NCBI GenBank assembly: GCA_038562555.1
Contig: JBCFBK010000014.1
Span: 1-64,000 of the forward strand
Length of the DNA: 64,000 bases
Reading direction: 5' to 3'
Source of the DNA: JBCFBK01 sp038562555
GTDB taxonomy: Bacteria; Bacteroidota; Bacteroidia; Bacteroidales; Prolixibacteraceae
Shown here: positions 26,193 to 34,546 of the stretch, piece after piece
How positions within the stretch are numbered: position 1 is the stretch's first letter
Layout of the letters: each line of letters opens with the position of its first letter
Made by a program: the position numbers and the translations under genes
Notes under the pieces: generated by a model
Databases searched by the model: none
Told to the model about the DNA's origin: nothing
The model's input: the letters and a program-made list of their open reading frames with translations, nothing else

Positions 26193-28143
26193 ATGAATAA
26201 AGCCGGACGGATTATTCTGTTGTGTATGTTTGTGACCGGAGCCGAAGCATTTGCGCAGGATTCACCTGAAGAAATGTTTTCGATGAGCTTTGACGAGCTG
26301 ATGAGTTTAAAGGTTACAACAGGAACCAAGTATGAGACCAGCGTAAGAGAAACGCACGCGTCAGTGCGTGTGATCTCTTCAGATGAAATTCAGACCTATG
26401 GAATCGAGACCCTCGGAGAACTGCTAAATCTGATCCGGGGATTTTACATTTCCAATGACCGCAATTATACCTATGTCGGCGTTCAGGGTTTCAGCCGGCC
26501 TACCGATTATAATAATCGTTTCCTGCTGATGATCGACAATCACATTCTCAATGAGAATGTTTATGGGTCGGTGTTGATGGAGAATGGATTTGGCCTCAGC
26601 GTTCAGCTCATAGACAAGGTGGAAGTGATTACAGGACCGGGCGCTGCCTTATACGGGAACGGCGCCATGATGGCTGTGGTGCATGTGTTGACGAAAGGTG
26701 GCAATGTCACGGAAAACAAGATCCGGCTGCAAGCGGGGAGTCACAATTCCCTGGGTTCATCCTTTGTTATCCGTGATAAAAAAGAGTCATCGTCCTGGTA
26801 TGCCAGCGGCAACGCATACAAGACTTCGGGTGAAAATCTTTTCTTTCCTGAACTGGCAGATCAGGGCAACAACGGATATGCCGCTGATCTGGATGATGAG
26901 GAAGTTTATGCCGCGTACGTGCGGTATAACACCCAGGATTTTGGGGTCAAGCTTGGGTACCCACCGGATGAAAGGGATCCCTACAGGCCCCTGGGATTCG
27001 CGTCTGGATGGAAGATCGGAGTCGGTCGATCAGCGGGCTTTTGTTGAATTTGACTACAGCAAATCATTTTCCCGCCAGTCACTAAAGATTGCCACATCAT
27101 GGGACTTATACCGATATCGGGGAGAATATGCCTATCCTGATCTTGACTATCGGGATGAGTCGGTCGGCAGTTGGGGTAATATACAGGTGGAATATCAACT
27201 TGAATTAAATGAAAAGAACAGGCTGATAGCAGGAACTGAATGGCATTATTCACTGAAATCAAATTATATGGAAGTGCAGGATGGCGTTGAGTCTTTCTAC
27301 CGGAATAACGAATTTAACAATGCCTCCTTATTTGTACAGTATGACTACATTTTAAGCGATAAGTTAAGGTTTTTAGCCGGCATAAGACTGGACGATTACA
27401 GTTATACCAAACTCTCGGTGAGTCCGCGACTTAGCGCCAGCTATATGCCCGATAAAAACATACACATCAACTATTCGTTCAACAAGGCTTTCAGGGCGCC
27501 CAACTTTTACGAAATGTTTTATGAGTCAGAAGGAGAAAACAGTCCAAATCCGGATTTAACGCATGAAGTAATTTATTATAACAATCTCAGTATCCGGGCT
27601 AAGTTAACCGGCAACTTACGCGGTGGTACCTCCCTTTTCCGGTATAAAATGGATAAACTGATCGATCCGGTAACCAATGATGAGGATTTGGTGATGTTTA
27701 TCAATAAAGGTGATGCAACAGGCACAGGTGTGCAGTTTGTTCTGGAAGGAAATCTCTTCAAAAATATGAGTTTACTCGGTTCCTATACTTTACAGGAACT
27801 GACGATAACCGATTCGGAGGGAGATAAGGCCAGAGCGAGCAATTGCCCGGTTAACCTGGTCAAGGCACATTTTGCATATTATATTCCGAAAATCGGGAGT
27901 CTGGGACTCCAGAACCATTGGGAGAGCGGCCGCAAAATGATTAATGAAGATAAAACATCGTCTTCGTGGGTCAGCGCCCTTAATCTGAGAACTGTTCGGC
28001 TTCTTCATCGTTTTATTGTTAATCTTAAGGTTAATAATCTTTTCGATACAAAATATTATCATCCTGCCGGAATGGAACATGCCCAGGGACAGATCGTCCA
28101 GCCACGGCGGAATTATGTGATTAGTGCTGAGTTCAAATTATAA
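26193..28143 (+). pseudogene. TonB-dependent receptor, interrupted by a frameshift
   Basis: The start at 26193 gives a signal peptide (NKAGRIILLCMFVTGAEAFAQ), then a plug domain (SFDELMSLKVTTGTKYE, VISSDEIQTYGIETLGELL, DKVEVITGPGAALYGNGAM). This frame reaches FGVKLG near 26957 and runs to a stop at 27047. The barrel continues in the next frame from about 26959 (THRMKGIPTGPWDS) to 28143. One extra base, perhaps in the GGGG/GGG runs at 26943-26957, explains the break. Repaired, the protein would be about 650 residues. It stands first in a receptor-YfiR-kinase signalling cassette. Either a true inactivation or a sequencing error. Confidence 0.85.
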
Positions 28144-28152
28144 ACCGGTCTA

Positions 28153-28279
28153 CCGGCAACTATAGAACAAATTACTTTCGGATGAAACGAGCATGATCAG
28201 TCAAAATATAAATATCGATGATGAATCTGCGATGCGAGTTCCATCCGGCAACTATAGAACAAATTACTTTCGGATGAAA
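28153..28279. repeat. 35-bp direct repeat spanning a duplicated start-codon region
   Basis: Identical 35-bp copies at 28153-28187 and 28245-28279 (92-bp offset), each beginning CCGGCAACTATAGAAC and ending CGGATGAAA. The second copy contains the start codon used for the YfiR-like gene. In the first copy the same ATG opens a four-codon ORF (ATG AAA CGA GCA TGA). A similar arrangement precedes the gene at 60752. Confidence 0.95.
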
Positions 28280-28825
28280 AGAATGATTTGTAAGGTTGTT
28301 GCAGGCGCCATGCTCACATTAATGACCACGTTCACATTGGGCCTGGCAGACGGTGTGGATGAGTATCTGCTCAAAGCAATCTTTTTTGAAAGATTCACCC
28401 GTTTTGTGGATTACGGTCCCTTAAACCCGGATCCCGATAGTTCTTTTGTGATTACCATATATGGTGATAATCCGTTCGGGAACCGCCTGGAAAAAGTATA
28501 CCTGCATCAAAATATTCTGAACAAAAAAGTAAAGGTGATGTACGCCGACCAGCTTGATCAAATTGGTGATCCGGATATCCTGTACATTGGAAAAGATAAA
28601 AAACAGGATCTTGAAAAACTACTCCTCCGGATTCGGAACACCCGAACCATCACCATTGCGGATTCCGCGGTATTTAGCGGGAGCGGTGTTATGATCAATT
28701 TACTGATCGTTGACAATAAGATCCGTTTCGAAATTGATTTGGATTCGGCAAGCCGCCAGCACATCAAGTTCGACAGGGTATTGTTAGTGAACGCAATTAT
28801 TGTAAAGCATGAGGGTACTAAATAG
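28274..28825 (+). CDS. YfiR-family (DUF4154) periplasmic signalling protein
   Basis: 183 residues from the ATG at 28274, chosen because a signal peptide follows (KRMICKVVAGAMLTLMTTFTLGLADG); a longer frame from 28193 is open but would bury it. Features of the YfiR/DUF4154 family are EYLLKAIFFERFTRFVDY near the mature N-terminus, FVITIYGDNPFGNRLEKVY in the middle and KIRFEIDLDSASRQHIKFDRVLL near the end. In Pseudomonas and E. coli, YfiR holds the inner-membrane protein YfiN inactive from the periplasm. Here it precedes and overlaps by 17 bp a histidine kinase with a YfiN-like sensor, so it probably gates that kinase. Confidence 0.85.
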   Translation: MKRMICKVVAGAMLTLMTTFTLGLADGVDEYLLKAIFFERFTRFVDYGPLNPDPDSSFVITIYGDNPFGNRLEKVYLHQNILNKKVKVMYADQLDQIGDPDILYIGKDKKQDLEKLLLRIRNTRTITIADSAVFSGSGVMINLLIVDNKIRFEIDLDSASRQHIKFDRVLLVNAIIVKHEGTK

Positions 28826-30698
28826 CCTGAGGGCACGATTAATTATTCCGGTCATCTCCATTTCACTGACCTTACTAATTGTAACCATTGTTTTTTTGGG
28901 TTACCGGCAATTGCAGGATATCAGAAATAACGTTATCAACCAGACCCGGGCTAATCTGCAGCTAATCGCCGATTACGCCAGCGTACCCCTGATATTTGAC
29001 CAGCCGGAAGACGCCCGTGAAGTGCTGTCTGAACTGAAAAATATACGGCCGGTTCTGTCAGCCGCCATTTACGGCGAAGATAATTCGCTCTTTGTTTCTT
29101 ACACAGCAGATTCTGTCCGGCAACAGGGCCCTTCAAACGCGGAAAAAGAGTCAATTTTTGGAGATAAAAAAATGGTCATCGCGGTGCCTATCATCCACCG
29201 GACAATCCGGTATGGCAGCCTGGTGGCTGAAGTAGACCTGAATGTACAAGAGGGCCTGATCAGAGAAATGTTATGGTTGTTCCTGATGGTGTTTGGCATC
29301 ATGGCCATACTGGCCGTCATCCTGGCCTTCGTCTTTGAAAGAAAGTTCCTGGAGCCCATCCTGACACTCACACGGAAATTCGGTGAAATATCAATCACCG
29401 AAAGTTTTACCCGGATAGCGCCGAGCCCTTTCCCTGCTACCGGCAAGTCAAGCGATGAAATCGAAATTCTTATTGCAGGATACAATAAAATGGTTGCCGC
29501 TTTAACCCTTCGGGAGAAGAAGCAGGTCGAAGCGGAAGCCGCCCTGAAACAGATGAATGAAAAGCTGGAGTCTAATGTTGCGGAAAGAACCAGGGAGTTG
29601 AAACAGGCCCATGAAAAACTTCAGAAATTATATGAAAATGAAAAGGGTATTCTTGAAAATCTGCCCTATGGGATCATTTTAATTGACTATGAGCGGAAAG
29701 TTGTGGCGGTCAATGATTTTGCCAAAAATCTGCTTTGTTTTACAGAAAAACTTCCGGTTCATTCCAGTGAATTCAGTCTTTTTTGCAGGACCCATAACGG
29801 TCCCAATTGCATCGAAGAGTTGATCAAAAGCTCCAGGCAATCCGTATTTCTCAACAGTAAAGGAGAAGAATTGCCGGTACTGAGAACGATTGTTCCGATT
29901 AGCTATAATGATCAGGATGTGATCATGATCGCCTTCGTTGATATTGCCGACCTGCAAAAAATCCAAAAAGAATTGATAATTGCGAAAGAAAAGGCTGAAG
30001 AATCAGACCGGCTGAAATCGGCATTTCTGGCGAACATGTCACACGAAATCCGCACGCCGCTCAATGCCATTGTCGGGTTCACCAATATGCTTATCACAGA
30101 AGAATTCGACCAGGCAACGAAAGAAACTTACTTTCAGATCGTCGATGAAAATACGGAGAGCCTACTGAACTTAATTGAAGATATTCTGGACCTTTCGAAA
30201 CTTGAAAGCGGCACACTTGACATCAATCCTAAGGAAACCGATGTTTACGCGTTTAGCCGTGATATTCATAAAAATGCCCTGATGATACGAAACCGGATGA
30301 ACAAGGAATCGATAGAGATCAGGCTAAACCTGAATGGTTTAAACGAAGGGGTAACTTGCTTCTTCGACAACTTCAGGATCAAACAGGTTTTGCTCAATCT
30401 GGTAAACAATGCGCTTAAATTTACCGACGAAGGACTGATCACGCTGACGGTTGAAAAAAAGGAAAAAGAATTTCAGTTCTCTGTCAGGGATACCGGTTCA
30501 GGAATCGAAGACAAGGACAGGGAGCATGTATTTGACCGCTTTTATAAGTCGAGCGACAAAAAAAGGCTGTATAAAGGTACCGGCCTGGGACTGGCCATCT
30601 GCAAAAGCCTTGTCGAATTGTCGGGAGGCCGCATCTGGCTTGAAACCAAAGCCGGGACCGGAACCACCTTTCACTTCACCCTACCTGCTGCCCGTTAA
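28809..30698 (+). CDS. Histidine kinase with CHASE8-like periplasmic domain, HAMP and PAS
   Basis: 629 residues. TM1 is about residues 10-33. A short periplasmic domain (35-150) has the CHASE8-like pattern LIFDQPEDAREVLSELKNI known from YfiN, and TM2 is about 155-180. A HAMP linker, coiled-coil and PAS domain (about 275-390) follow. The HisKA box FLANMSHEIRTPLNAIVGF has phospho-acceptor His412, and the HATPase domain has LVNNALKFTDEG, VRDTGSGIED and GTGLGLAICKSL. There is no receiver domain and no adjacent regulator. It replaces the GGDEF output of YfiN with a kinase, so a phosphorelay rather than cyclic-di-GMP is implied. Confidence 0.9.
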   Translation: MRVLNSLRARLIIPVISISLTLLIVTIVFLGYRQLQDIRNNVINQTRANLQLIADYASVPLIFDQPEDAREVLSELKNIRPVLSAAIYGEDNSLFVSYTADSVRQQGPSNAEKESIFGDKKMVIAVPIIHRTIRYGSLVAEVDLNVQEGLIREMLWLFLMVFGIMAILAVILAFVFERKFLEPILTLTRKFGEISITESFTRIAPSPFPATGKSSDEIEILIAGYNKMVAALTLREKKQVEAEAALKQMNEKLESNVAERTRELKQAHEKLQKLYENEKGILENLPYGIILIDYERKVVAVNDFAKNLLCFTEKLPVHSSEFSLFCRTHNGPNCIEELIKSSRQSVFLNSKGEELPVLRTIVPISYNDQDVIMIAFVDIADLQKIQKELIIAKEKAEESDRLKSAFLANMSHEIRTPLNAIVGFTNMLITEEFDQATKETYFQIVDENTESLLNLIEDILDLSKLESGTLDINPKETDVYAFSRDIHKNALMIRNRMNKESIEIRLNLNGLNEGVTCFFDNFRIKQVLLNLVNNALKFTDEGLITLTVEKKEKEFQFSVRDTGSGIEDKDREHVFDRFYKSSDKKRLYKGTGLGLAICKSLVELSGGRIWLETKAGTGTTFHFTLPAAR

Positions 30699-30740
30699 AT
30701 TATTTTGGTCAATTCTTTGAATTGTCAATGAATATGTATT

Positions 30741-30759
30741 TACTTTGCATTTCAAAGTA
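30741..30759. promoter_or_regulatory. Operator-like dyad upstream of membrane protein/regulator pair
   Basis: TACTTTG CATTT CAAAGTA is a perfect 7-bp dyad with a 5-bp spacer, ending 8 bp before the start at 30767. The same architecture, AACTTTG-5-CAAAGTT, is found before creD at 31704-31722. A second inverted repeat CAATTC-TTT-GAATTG lies just upstream at 30710-30724. The likely binder is the winged-helix protein encoded between the two sites. Confidence 0.6.
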
Positions 30760-30766
30760 CTTTAAA

Positions 30767-31396
30767 ATGGAAAATAATACTGAGCTTTACCTTTCCGAGA
30801 TCAAAGAGATCAGAAAAATGATGGCGCAATCAAGCCGTTTCCTTTCCTTAAGCGGCTTATCGGGCATTTTGGTAGGATTGTACGGGCTGGCGGGGGCTTT
30901 TATAGCCTGGAGAATGCTCTGGTTAGTCCCGCCATCGCCGCTGCAGATGGTTTTCCCTTCCGAAATCGTCGGGAGCTTCCTGATGCTGGGTGCGGTGACC
31001 CTGGCGCTGGCGCTTATCACTGTTATTTGGCTCACATACCGCAGAATCAGGAAATCGGGGAATAAATTCTGGACTCCCGGGTCCAGGCTCATGTGCATCA
31101 GCCTGGCAGTCCCGCTCGTAAGCGGGGGTCTCCTTATTTTGATCTTTATTACCCGCGGTGTCTTCGGGGTGATTGCGCCCTTGTGTCTGGTTTTTTATGG
31201 TCTTGCGCTGGTCAATGCCGCAAAATTTACCCGTCAGGAAATCTTTTATATGGGTTTGCTTCAGATCGTGTTGGGAATTTTAGCAGCCCTGATCCCTCAA
31301 TGGAGCCTGTTCTTCTGGGCGGCCGGCTTTGGCCTGGTTCACATTATCTACGGAACGGTTATGTTTTTCAGGTACGAATACCATTCAAAAAAATGA
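30767..31396 (+). CDS. Multi-spanning membrane protein, unknown function
   Basis: 209 residues from the ATG at 30767; an upstream TTG at 30722 would read through the operator-like dyad. After a soluble stretch (ENNTELYLSEIKEIRKMM) come about six hydrophobic segments, including FLSLSGLSGILVGLYGLAG and IVLGILAALIPQWSLFFWAAG. Such proteins are often found next to a small winged-helix regulator and creD in Bacteroidota, and may act as its membrane partner. Its TGA overlaps the regulator start (ATGA). Function unknown. Confidence 0.7.
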   Translation: MENNTELYLSEIKEIRKMMAQSSRFLSLSGLSGILVGLYGLAGAFIAWRMLWLVPPSPLQMVFPSEIVGSFLMLGAVTLALALITVIWLTYRRIRKSGNKFWTPGSRLMCISLAVPLVSGGLLILIFITRGVFGVIAPLCLVFYGLALVNAAKFTRQEIFYMGLLQIVLGILAALIPQWSLFFWAAGFGLVHIIYGTVMFFRYEYHSKK

Positions 31397-31689
31397 AAGA
31401 CCTGTTTAAAAAACTGGATAAAGCCTTCGAAAACAAAATCAGGCTGGGAATTATGTCGGTCCTGGTGGTCCACCGTCAGGTCGCTTTCAACGATCTTAAA
31501 GAAATGCTGGAACTGACCGACGGCAACCTGGCCAGTCATTTAAAATACCTTGAAAAAGAAAACTACATATCGGTAACGAAAAGTTTTGTCAACCGCAAGC
31601 CCAATACCCTTTATGCAGCGACACCAGCCGGCGTATCGGCATTCGAAATTCATCTCAATGCACTGGAGGAACTCCTCAAAAAAATGTAA
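31393..31689 (+). CDS. Small winged-helix transcriptional regulator
   Basis: 98 residues. The start at 31393 overlaps the previous stop; a much longer open frame upstream is the shadow of the membrane protein gene. It is an ArsR/MarR-like winged helix of the PF13601 type: KIRLGIMSVLVVHRQVAFNDL, the recognition region LTDGNLASHLKYLEKENYI and the wing VNRKPNTLYAATPAG. It lies between two transcription units that both carry an ACTTTG-5-CAAAGT dyad, so it most likely represses itself and creD. No ligand-binding domain is present. Confidence 0.9.
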   Translation: MKDLFKKLDKAFENKIRLGIMSVLVVHRQVAFNDLKEMLELTDGNLASHLKYLEKENYISVTKSFVNRKPNTLYAATPAGVSAFEIHLNALEELLKKM

Positions 31690-31703
31690 TTTTTTTATCT
31701 AAA

Positions 31704-31722
31704 AACTTTGACTTACAAAGTT
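31704..31722. promoter_or_regulatory. Operator-like dyad upstream of creD
   Basis: AACTTTG ACTTA CAAAGTT: 7-bp arms with a 5-bp spacer, 26 bp before the creD start, matching the dyad at 30741-30759 in arms and spacing. A further CTTTG half-site follows at once at 31723-31728. Confidence 0.6.
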
Positions 31723-31747
31723 CTTTGTACAATTAAAAACACAAGCT

Positions 31748-33067
31748 ATGGAAACAAACCAAATTCCAGGACATCTTAAAGCGTTCAACTGGCAACTGAC
31801 ACTGAAAGTTTTCATTATCGGGATTGTCATGCTGCTGTTACTGATTCCCAAATTTATGATCATCGAGCTGATCAGGGAACGGGAGGCCACATCTCAGTCG
31901 GCAAAGCAGGAAGTCACCGGCAAATGGTCGCATGCACAGACGGTAAGGGGCCCCGTGCTGACTATCCCCTATGTGGAAAAAATAACGGATGCTGACCGCA
32001 AAACGGTCAGGGAAGAGATCCGGGAATGTCATTTCCTGCCCGAAACCCTGAACATTGACGGCGAGATCGTTCCGAGAGAGTTGACCCGAAGCATATACAA
32101 AACGGTTGTATACGAATCGGTACTGAACCTTTCCGGCAGGTTCACCCGCCCGGCCTTTGAAAAGCTAAAAATAGATCCCGCGGCTGTATTATGGGGAAAA
32201 GCCACCTTATCTGTTTCGATCAGCGATCTTCGCGGCATCAACGCCAAGGTAAATTTGCTGTGGGATGGTAAATCGTTGCCCTTTTCACCGGGAATGGACA
32301 ACAAGCTGATTGGCACAAACGGCATTTCAGTGGCATTACCCGATACAGCAGGCAGTGCTTTCCCTTCGGAATTCCGGATCAGGCTGGAAATGAAGGGATC
32401 TGATGAGTTGCTCTTTGCGCCGGTGGGCGAAACGACAACCGTAAGGCTTCGTTCATCATGGAATGATCCCGGGTTTCAGGGCAGCTTCCTTCCGGCAGAG
32501 CGGAACATTTCGGCGGCAGGCTTTGATGCCCGCTGGAAGGTCCTGGATTTTAACCGTAATTTCCCGCAGGAGTGGATTGATACGGAGTATGCCGTGACCA
32601 ATTCAGATTTCGGCGTAAGGCTGGTCGAGACTGCCGATCACTATCAGAAATCTTCGCGAAGCACAAAATATGCGATCCTGGTGATCCTCCTTGTCTTTCT
32701 TTCTTTTTTTCTGAACGAGATCCTCACCAAACAAAAGATCCACCCCTTTCAGTATATTCTGGTAGGGTTTGCCGTGCTGGTGTTCTACCTTTTACTACTC
32801 TCCCTTTCCGAGCAGCTCGGTTTTAACGCGGCTTATCTGATCTCGGCGTTATCGGTTACAGGAATGGTCCTGGCTTACTCAAAAAGTTTCCTGAAAACAT
32901 GGACGAATGCCATGATCCTCACCCTGATCCTCGCTTTGTCGTTTGGTTTTATTTTTGTTTTGATGCAACTGGAGACCCTCGCACTGCTCACCGGAAGCGT
33001 CGGGCTGTTCGTCGTTCTTGGATTAACCATGTTCCTGACCAGGAAGATTGACTGGTATAATGAATAA
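31748..33067 (+). CDS. creD: CreD family inner-membrane protein
   Basis: 439 residues: an N-terminal membrane helix (about 20-40), a large periplasmic domain (SAKQEVTGKWSHAQTVRGPVLTIPY near its beginning) and about five hydrophobic segments in the last third. This is the CreD layout (PF06123). In enterobacteria CreD is induced by the CreBC system and linked to envelope integrity and colicin E2 or beta-lactam tolerance; its biochemical role is not known. Here it is paired with a winged-helix regulator instead of a two-component system. It ends at a strong terminator. Confidence 0.92.
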   Translation: METNQIPGHLKAFNWQLTLKVFIIGIVMLLLLIPKFMIIELIREREATSQSAKQEVTGKWSHAQTVRGPVLTIPYVEKITDADRKTVREEIRECHFLPETLNIDGEIVPRELTRSIYKTVVYESVLNLSGRFTRPAFEKLKIDPAAVLWGKATLSVSISDLRGINAKVNLLWDGKSLPFSPGMDNKLIGTNGISVALPDTAGSAFPSEFRIRLEMKGSDELLFAPVGETTTVRLRSSWNDPGFQGSFLPAERNISAAGFDARWKVLDFNRNFPQEWIDTEYAVTNSDFGVRLVETADHYQKSSRSTKYAILVILLVFLSFFLNEILTKQKIHPFQYILVGFAVLVFYLLLLSLSEQLGFNAAYLISALSVTGMVLAYSKSFLKTWTNAMILTLILALSFGFIFVLMQLETLALLTGSVGLFVVLGLTMFLTRKIDWYNE

Positions 33068-33102
33068 AACAGAGCGGGTGCCCGTGAGGCACCCGCTCTG
33101 TT
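33068..33102. terminator. Bidirectional intrinsic terminator
   Basis: Perfect 15-bp stem AACAGAGCGGGTGCC / GGCACCCGCTCTGTT with a 5-nt loop, filling the 33-bp gap between the convergent creD and gltD stops. It overlaps the last two bases of gltD. Confidence 0.92.
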
Positions 33103-34519
33103 AATTCAGGAATTTGTCGACGTTGGCCGCAGCCACCTTGCCGGCCTGTATCGCATGAACAACGAGGCTGGCTCCGCGTTCCACATCGCCGGCAGCGAAT
33201 ATCTTCTTTACCGAGCTTTGCTTGTTCTTATCTACTTTCACGTTGCCCCGTTCGTCAAGGTCAATACCGAGCGTTTCGAGGAGTCCCGAACGCACCGGCT
33301 GAGTAAATCCCATCGACAGTAAAACCAGGTCGGCATTGATAATCTCTTCCGTTCCGGGCACCTCGGTCATCATCCAGCGGCCCTGCTCGTCCTTATCCCA
33401 GGTCACCTCAACGATTTCGGCCTGTTTAACCACACCATCCTCACCAATCAGGCGTTTGGTCGACAGTGACCACCTGCGCTCGCAGCCTTCCTCGTGAGAA
33501 CTGGAAGACCGCAGGGTGTTTGGCCAATAGGGCCATGGGTTGTTCCCTGCGCGTTCAGCAGGCGGTTTGGGCAGGATCTCAATCTGCGTTACGCTTGCCG
33601 CCTTTTGACGGATCGAAGTTCCGACACAATCAGACCCGGTGTCTCCTCCCCCGATCACCAAAACATGCTTTCCTTCCGCCAGCAAACGTTCTTCGTCACT
33701 GATTTTTCTCCCGGCGACAACTTTATTTTGCTGGGTCAGGAATTCCATAGCGTAATAAACGCCTTTCAGTTCCCGGCCTTCCACCCGGAGGTCACGGGGA
33801 GTTTCAGCCCCCATGGCCAGCACGACGGCATCAAATTCCGACAGCAATTCATCGCGGCTGATATCAACTCCCACATTCACGTTTGTCTTAAAAACAATGC
33901 CTTCCGCCTTAAACACATTGAGTCTCCGGTCAATGATCCCCTTATTCAACTTAAAATCGGGTATGCCATAGCGCAGCAAACCGCCAATAGCGTCGCTCTT
34001 TTCGAATACAGTCACACTGTGGCCCGCACGGTTCAGCAGGTCTGCTGCCGAAAGCCCCGCAGGGCCGGAGCCGATTACGGCCACTTTTTTACCGGTACGG
34101 ACCTTTGGCGGATTCGGGATGATATAACCCAGGGCAAACGCGCGTTCAACCGTCGCACTTTCATTTTCGCGGATGGTCACCGGCTCGTCATGGATAGCCA
34201 GCACGCACGATTTTTCACATGGCGCCGGGCAAATACGGCCGGTAATCTCGGGAAAGCTGTTTGTAGAATGCAGGATTTCATATGCTTCCCGGTCGTTTTT
34301 CCGGTAAAGCGCATCCTGCCATTCCGGGATTTTACTCCCGACAGGACAGCCCCAGTGACAAAAGGGTACACCACAATCCATGCATCGGGAAGCCTGCAGG
34401 CGCCTGTCTTCTTCGTTCAGCGTTTGTTCAACCTCACCGTAATCGTATATTCTTTCGTTCAAAGGCCTGTAGCCGCTGGTCTTCCGCGCTACTTTGATAA
34501 AACCTTTTGGATCTCCCAT
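33101..34519 (-). CDS. gltD: Glutamate synthase small subunit
   Basis: 472 residues. The N-terminal Cys-rich region that binds 4Fe-4S clusters (CMDCGVPFCHWGCPVGSKIP, ICPAPCEKSC) is followed by an FAD-binding GSGPAGLSAADLLNRAGH and an NADPH-binding VIGGGDTGSDCVGT. The C-terminal AAGDVERGASLVVHAIQAG closes the FAD site. It passes electrons from NADPH to the large subunit for reductive transfer of glutamine amide nitrogen to 2-oxoglutarate. It lies 27 bp after gltB in the same operon. Confidence 0.97.
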   Translation of the reverse strand: MGDPKGFIKVARKTSGYRPLNERIYDYGEVEQTLNEEDRRLQASRCMDCGVPFCHWGCPVGSKIPEWQDALYRKNDREAYEILHSTNSFPEITGRICPAPCEKSCVLAIHDEPVTIRENESATVERAFALGYIIPNPPKVRTGKKVAVIGSGPAGLSAADLLNRAGHSVTVFEKSDAIGGLLRYGIPDFKLNKGIIDRRLNVFKAEGIVFKTNVNVGVDISRDELLSEFDAVVLAMGAETPRDLRVEGRELKGVYYAMEFLTQQNKVVAGRKISDEERLLAEGKHVLVIGGGDTGSDCVGTSIRQKAASVTQIEILPKPPAERAGNNPWPYWPNTLRSSSSHEEGCERRWSLSTKRLIGEDGVVKQAEIVEVTWDKDEQGRWMMTEVPGTEEIINADLVLLSMGFTQPVRSGLLETLGIDLDERGNVKVDKNKQSSVKKIFAAGDVERGASLVVHAIQAGKVAAANVDKFLN

Positions 34520-34546
34520 AATTACTTACCTCTTTTCTGTTTTATA

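Noticed and set aside
28193..28273. Longer N-terminus for the YfiR-like protein
   Set aside because: It would place 27 polar residues before a clear signal peptide, and the region arises from the 35-bp duplication.
31093..31392. Extended N-terminus of the winged-helix regulator
   Set aside because: The extension is the shadow of the membrane protein gene in another frame; the ATG at 31393 begins a complete winged-helix domain and overlaps the previous stop.
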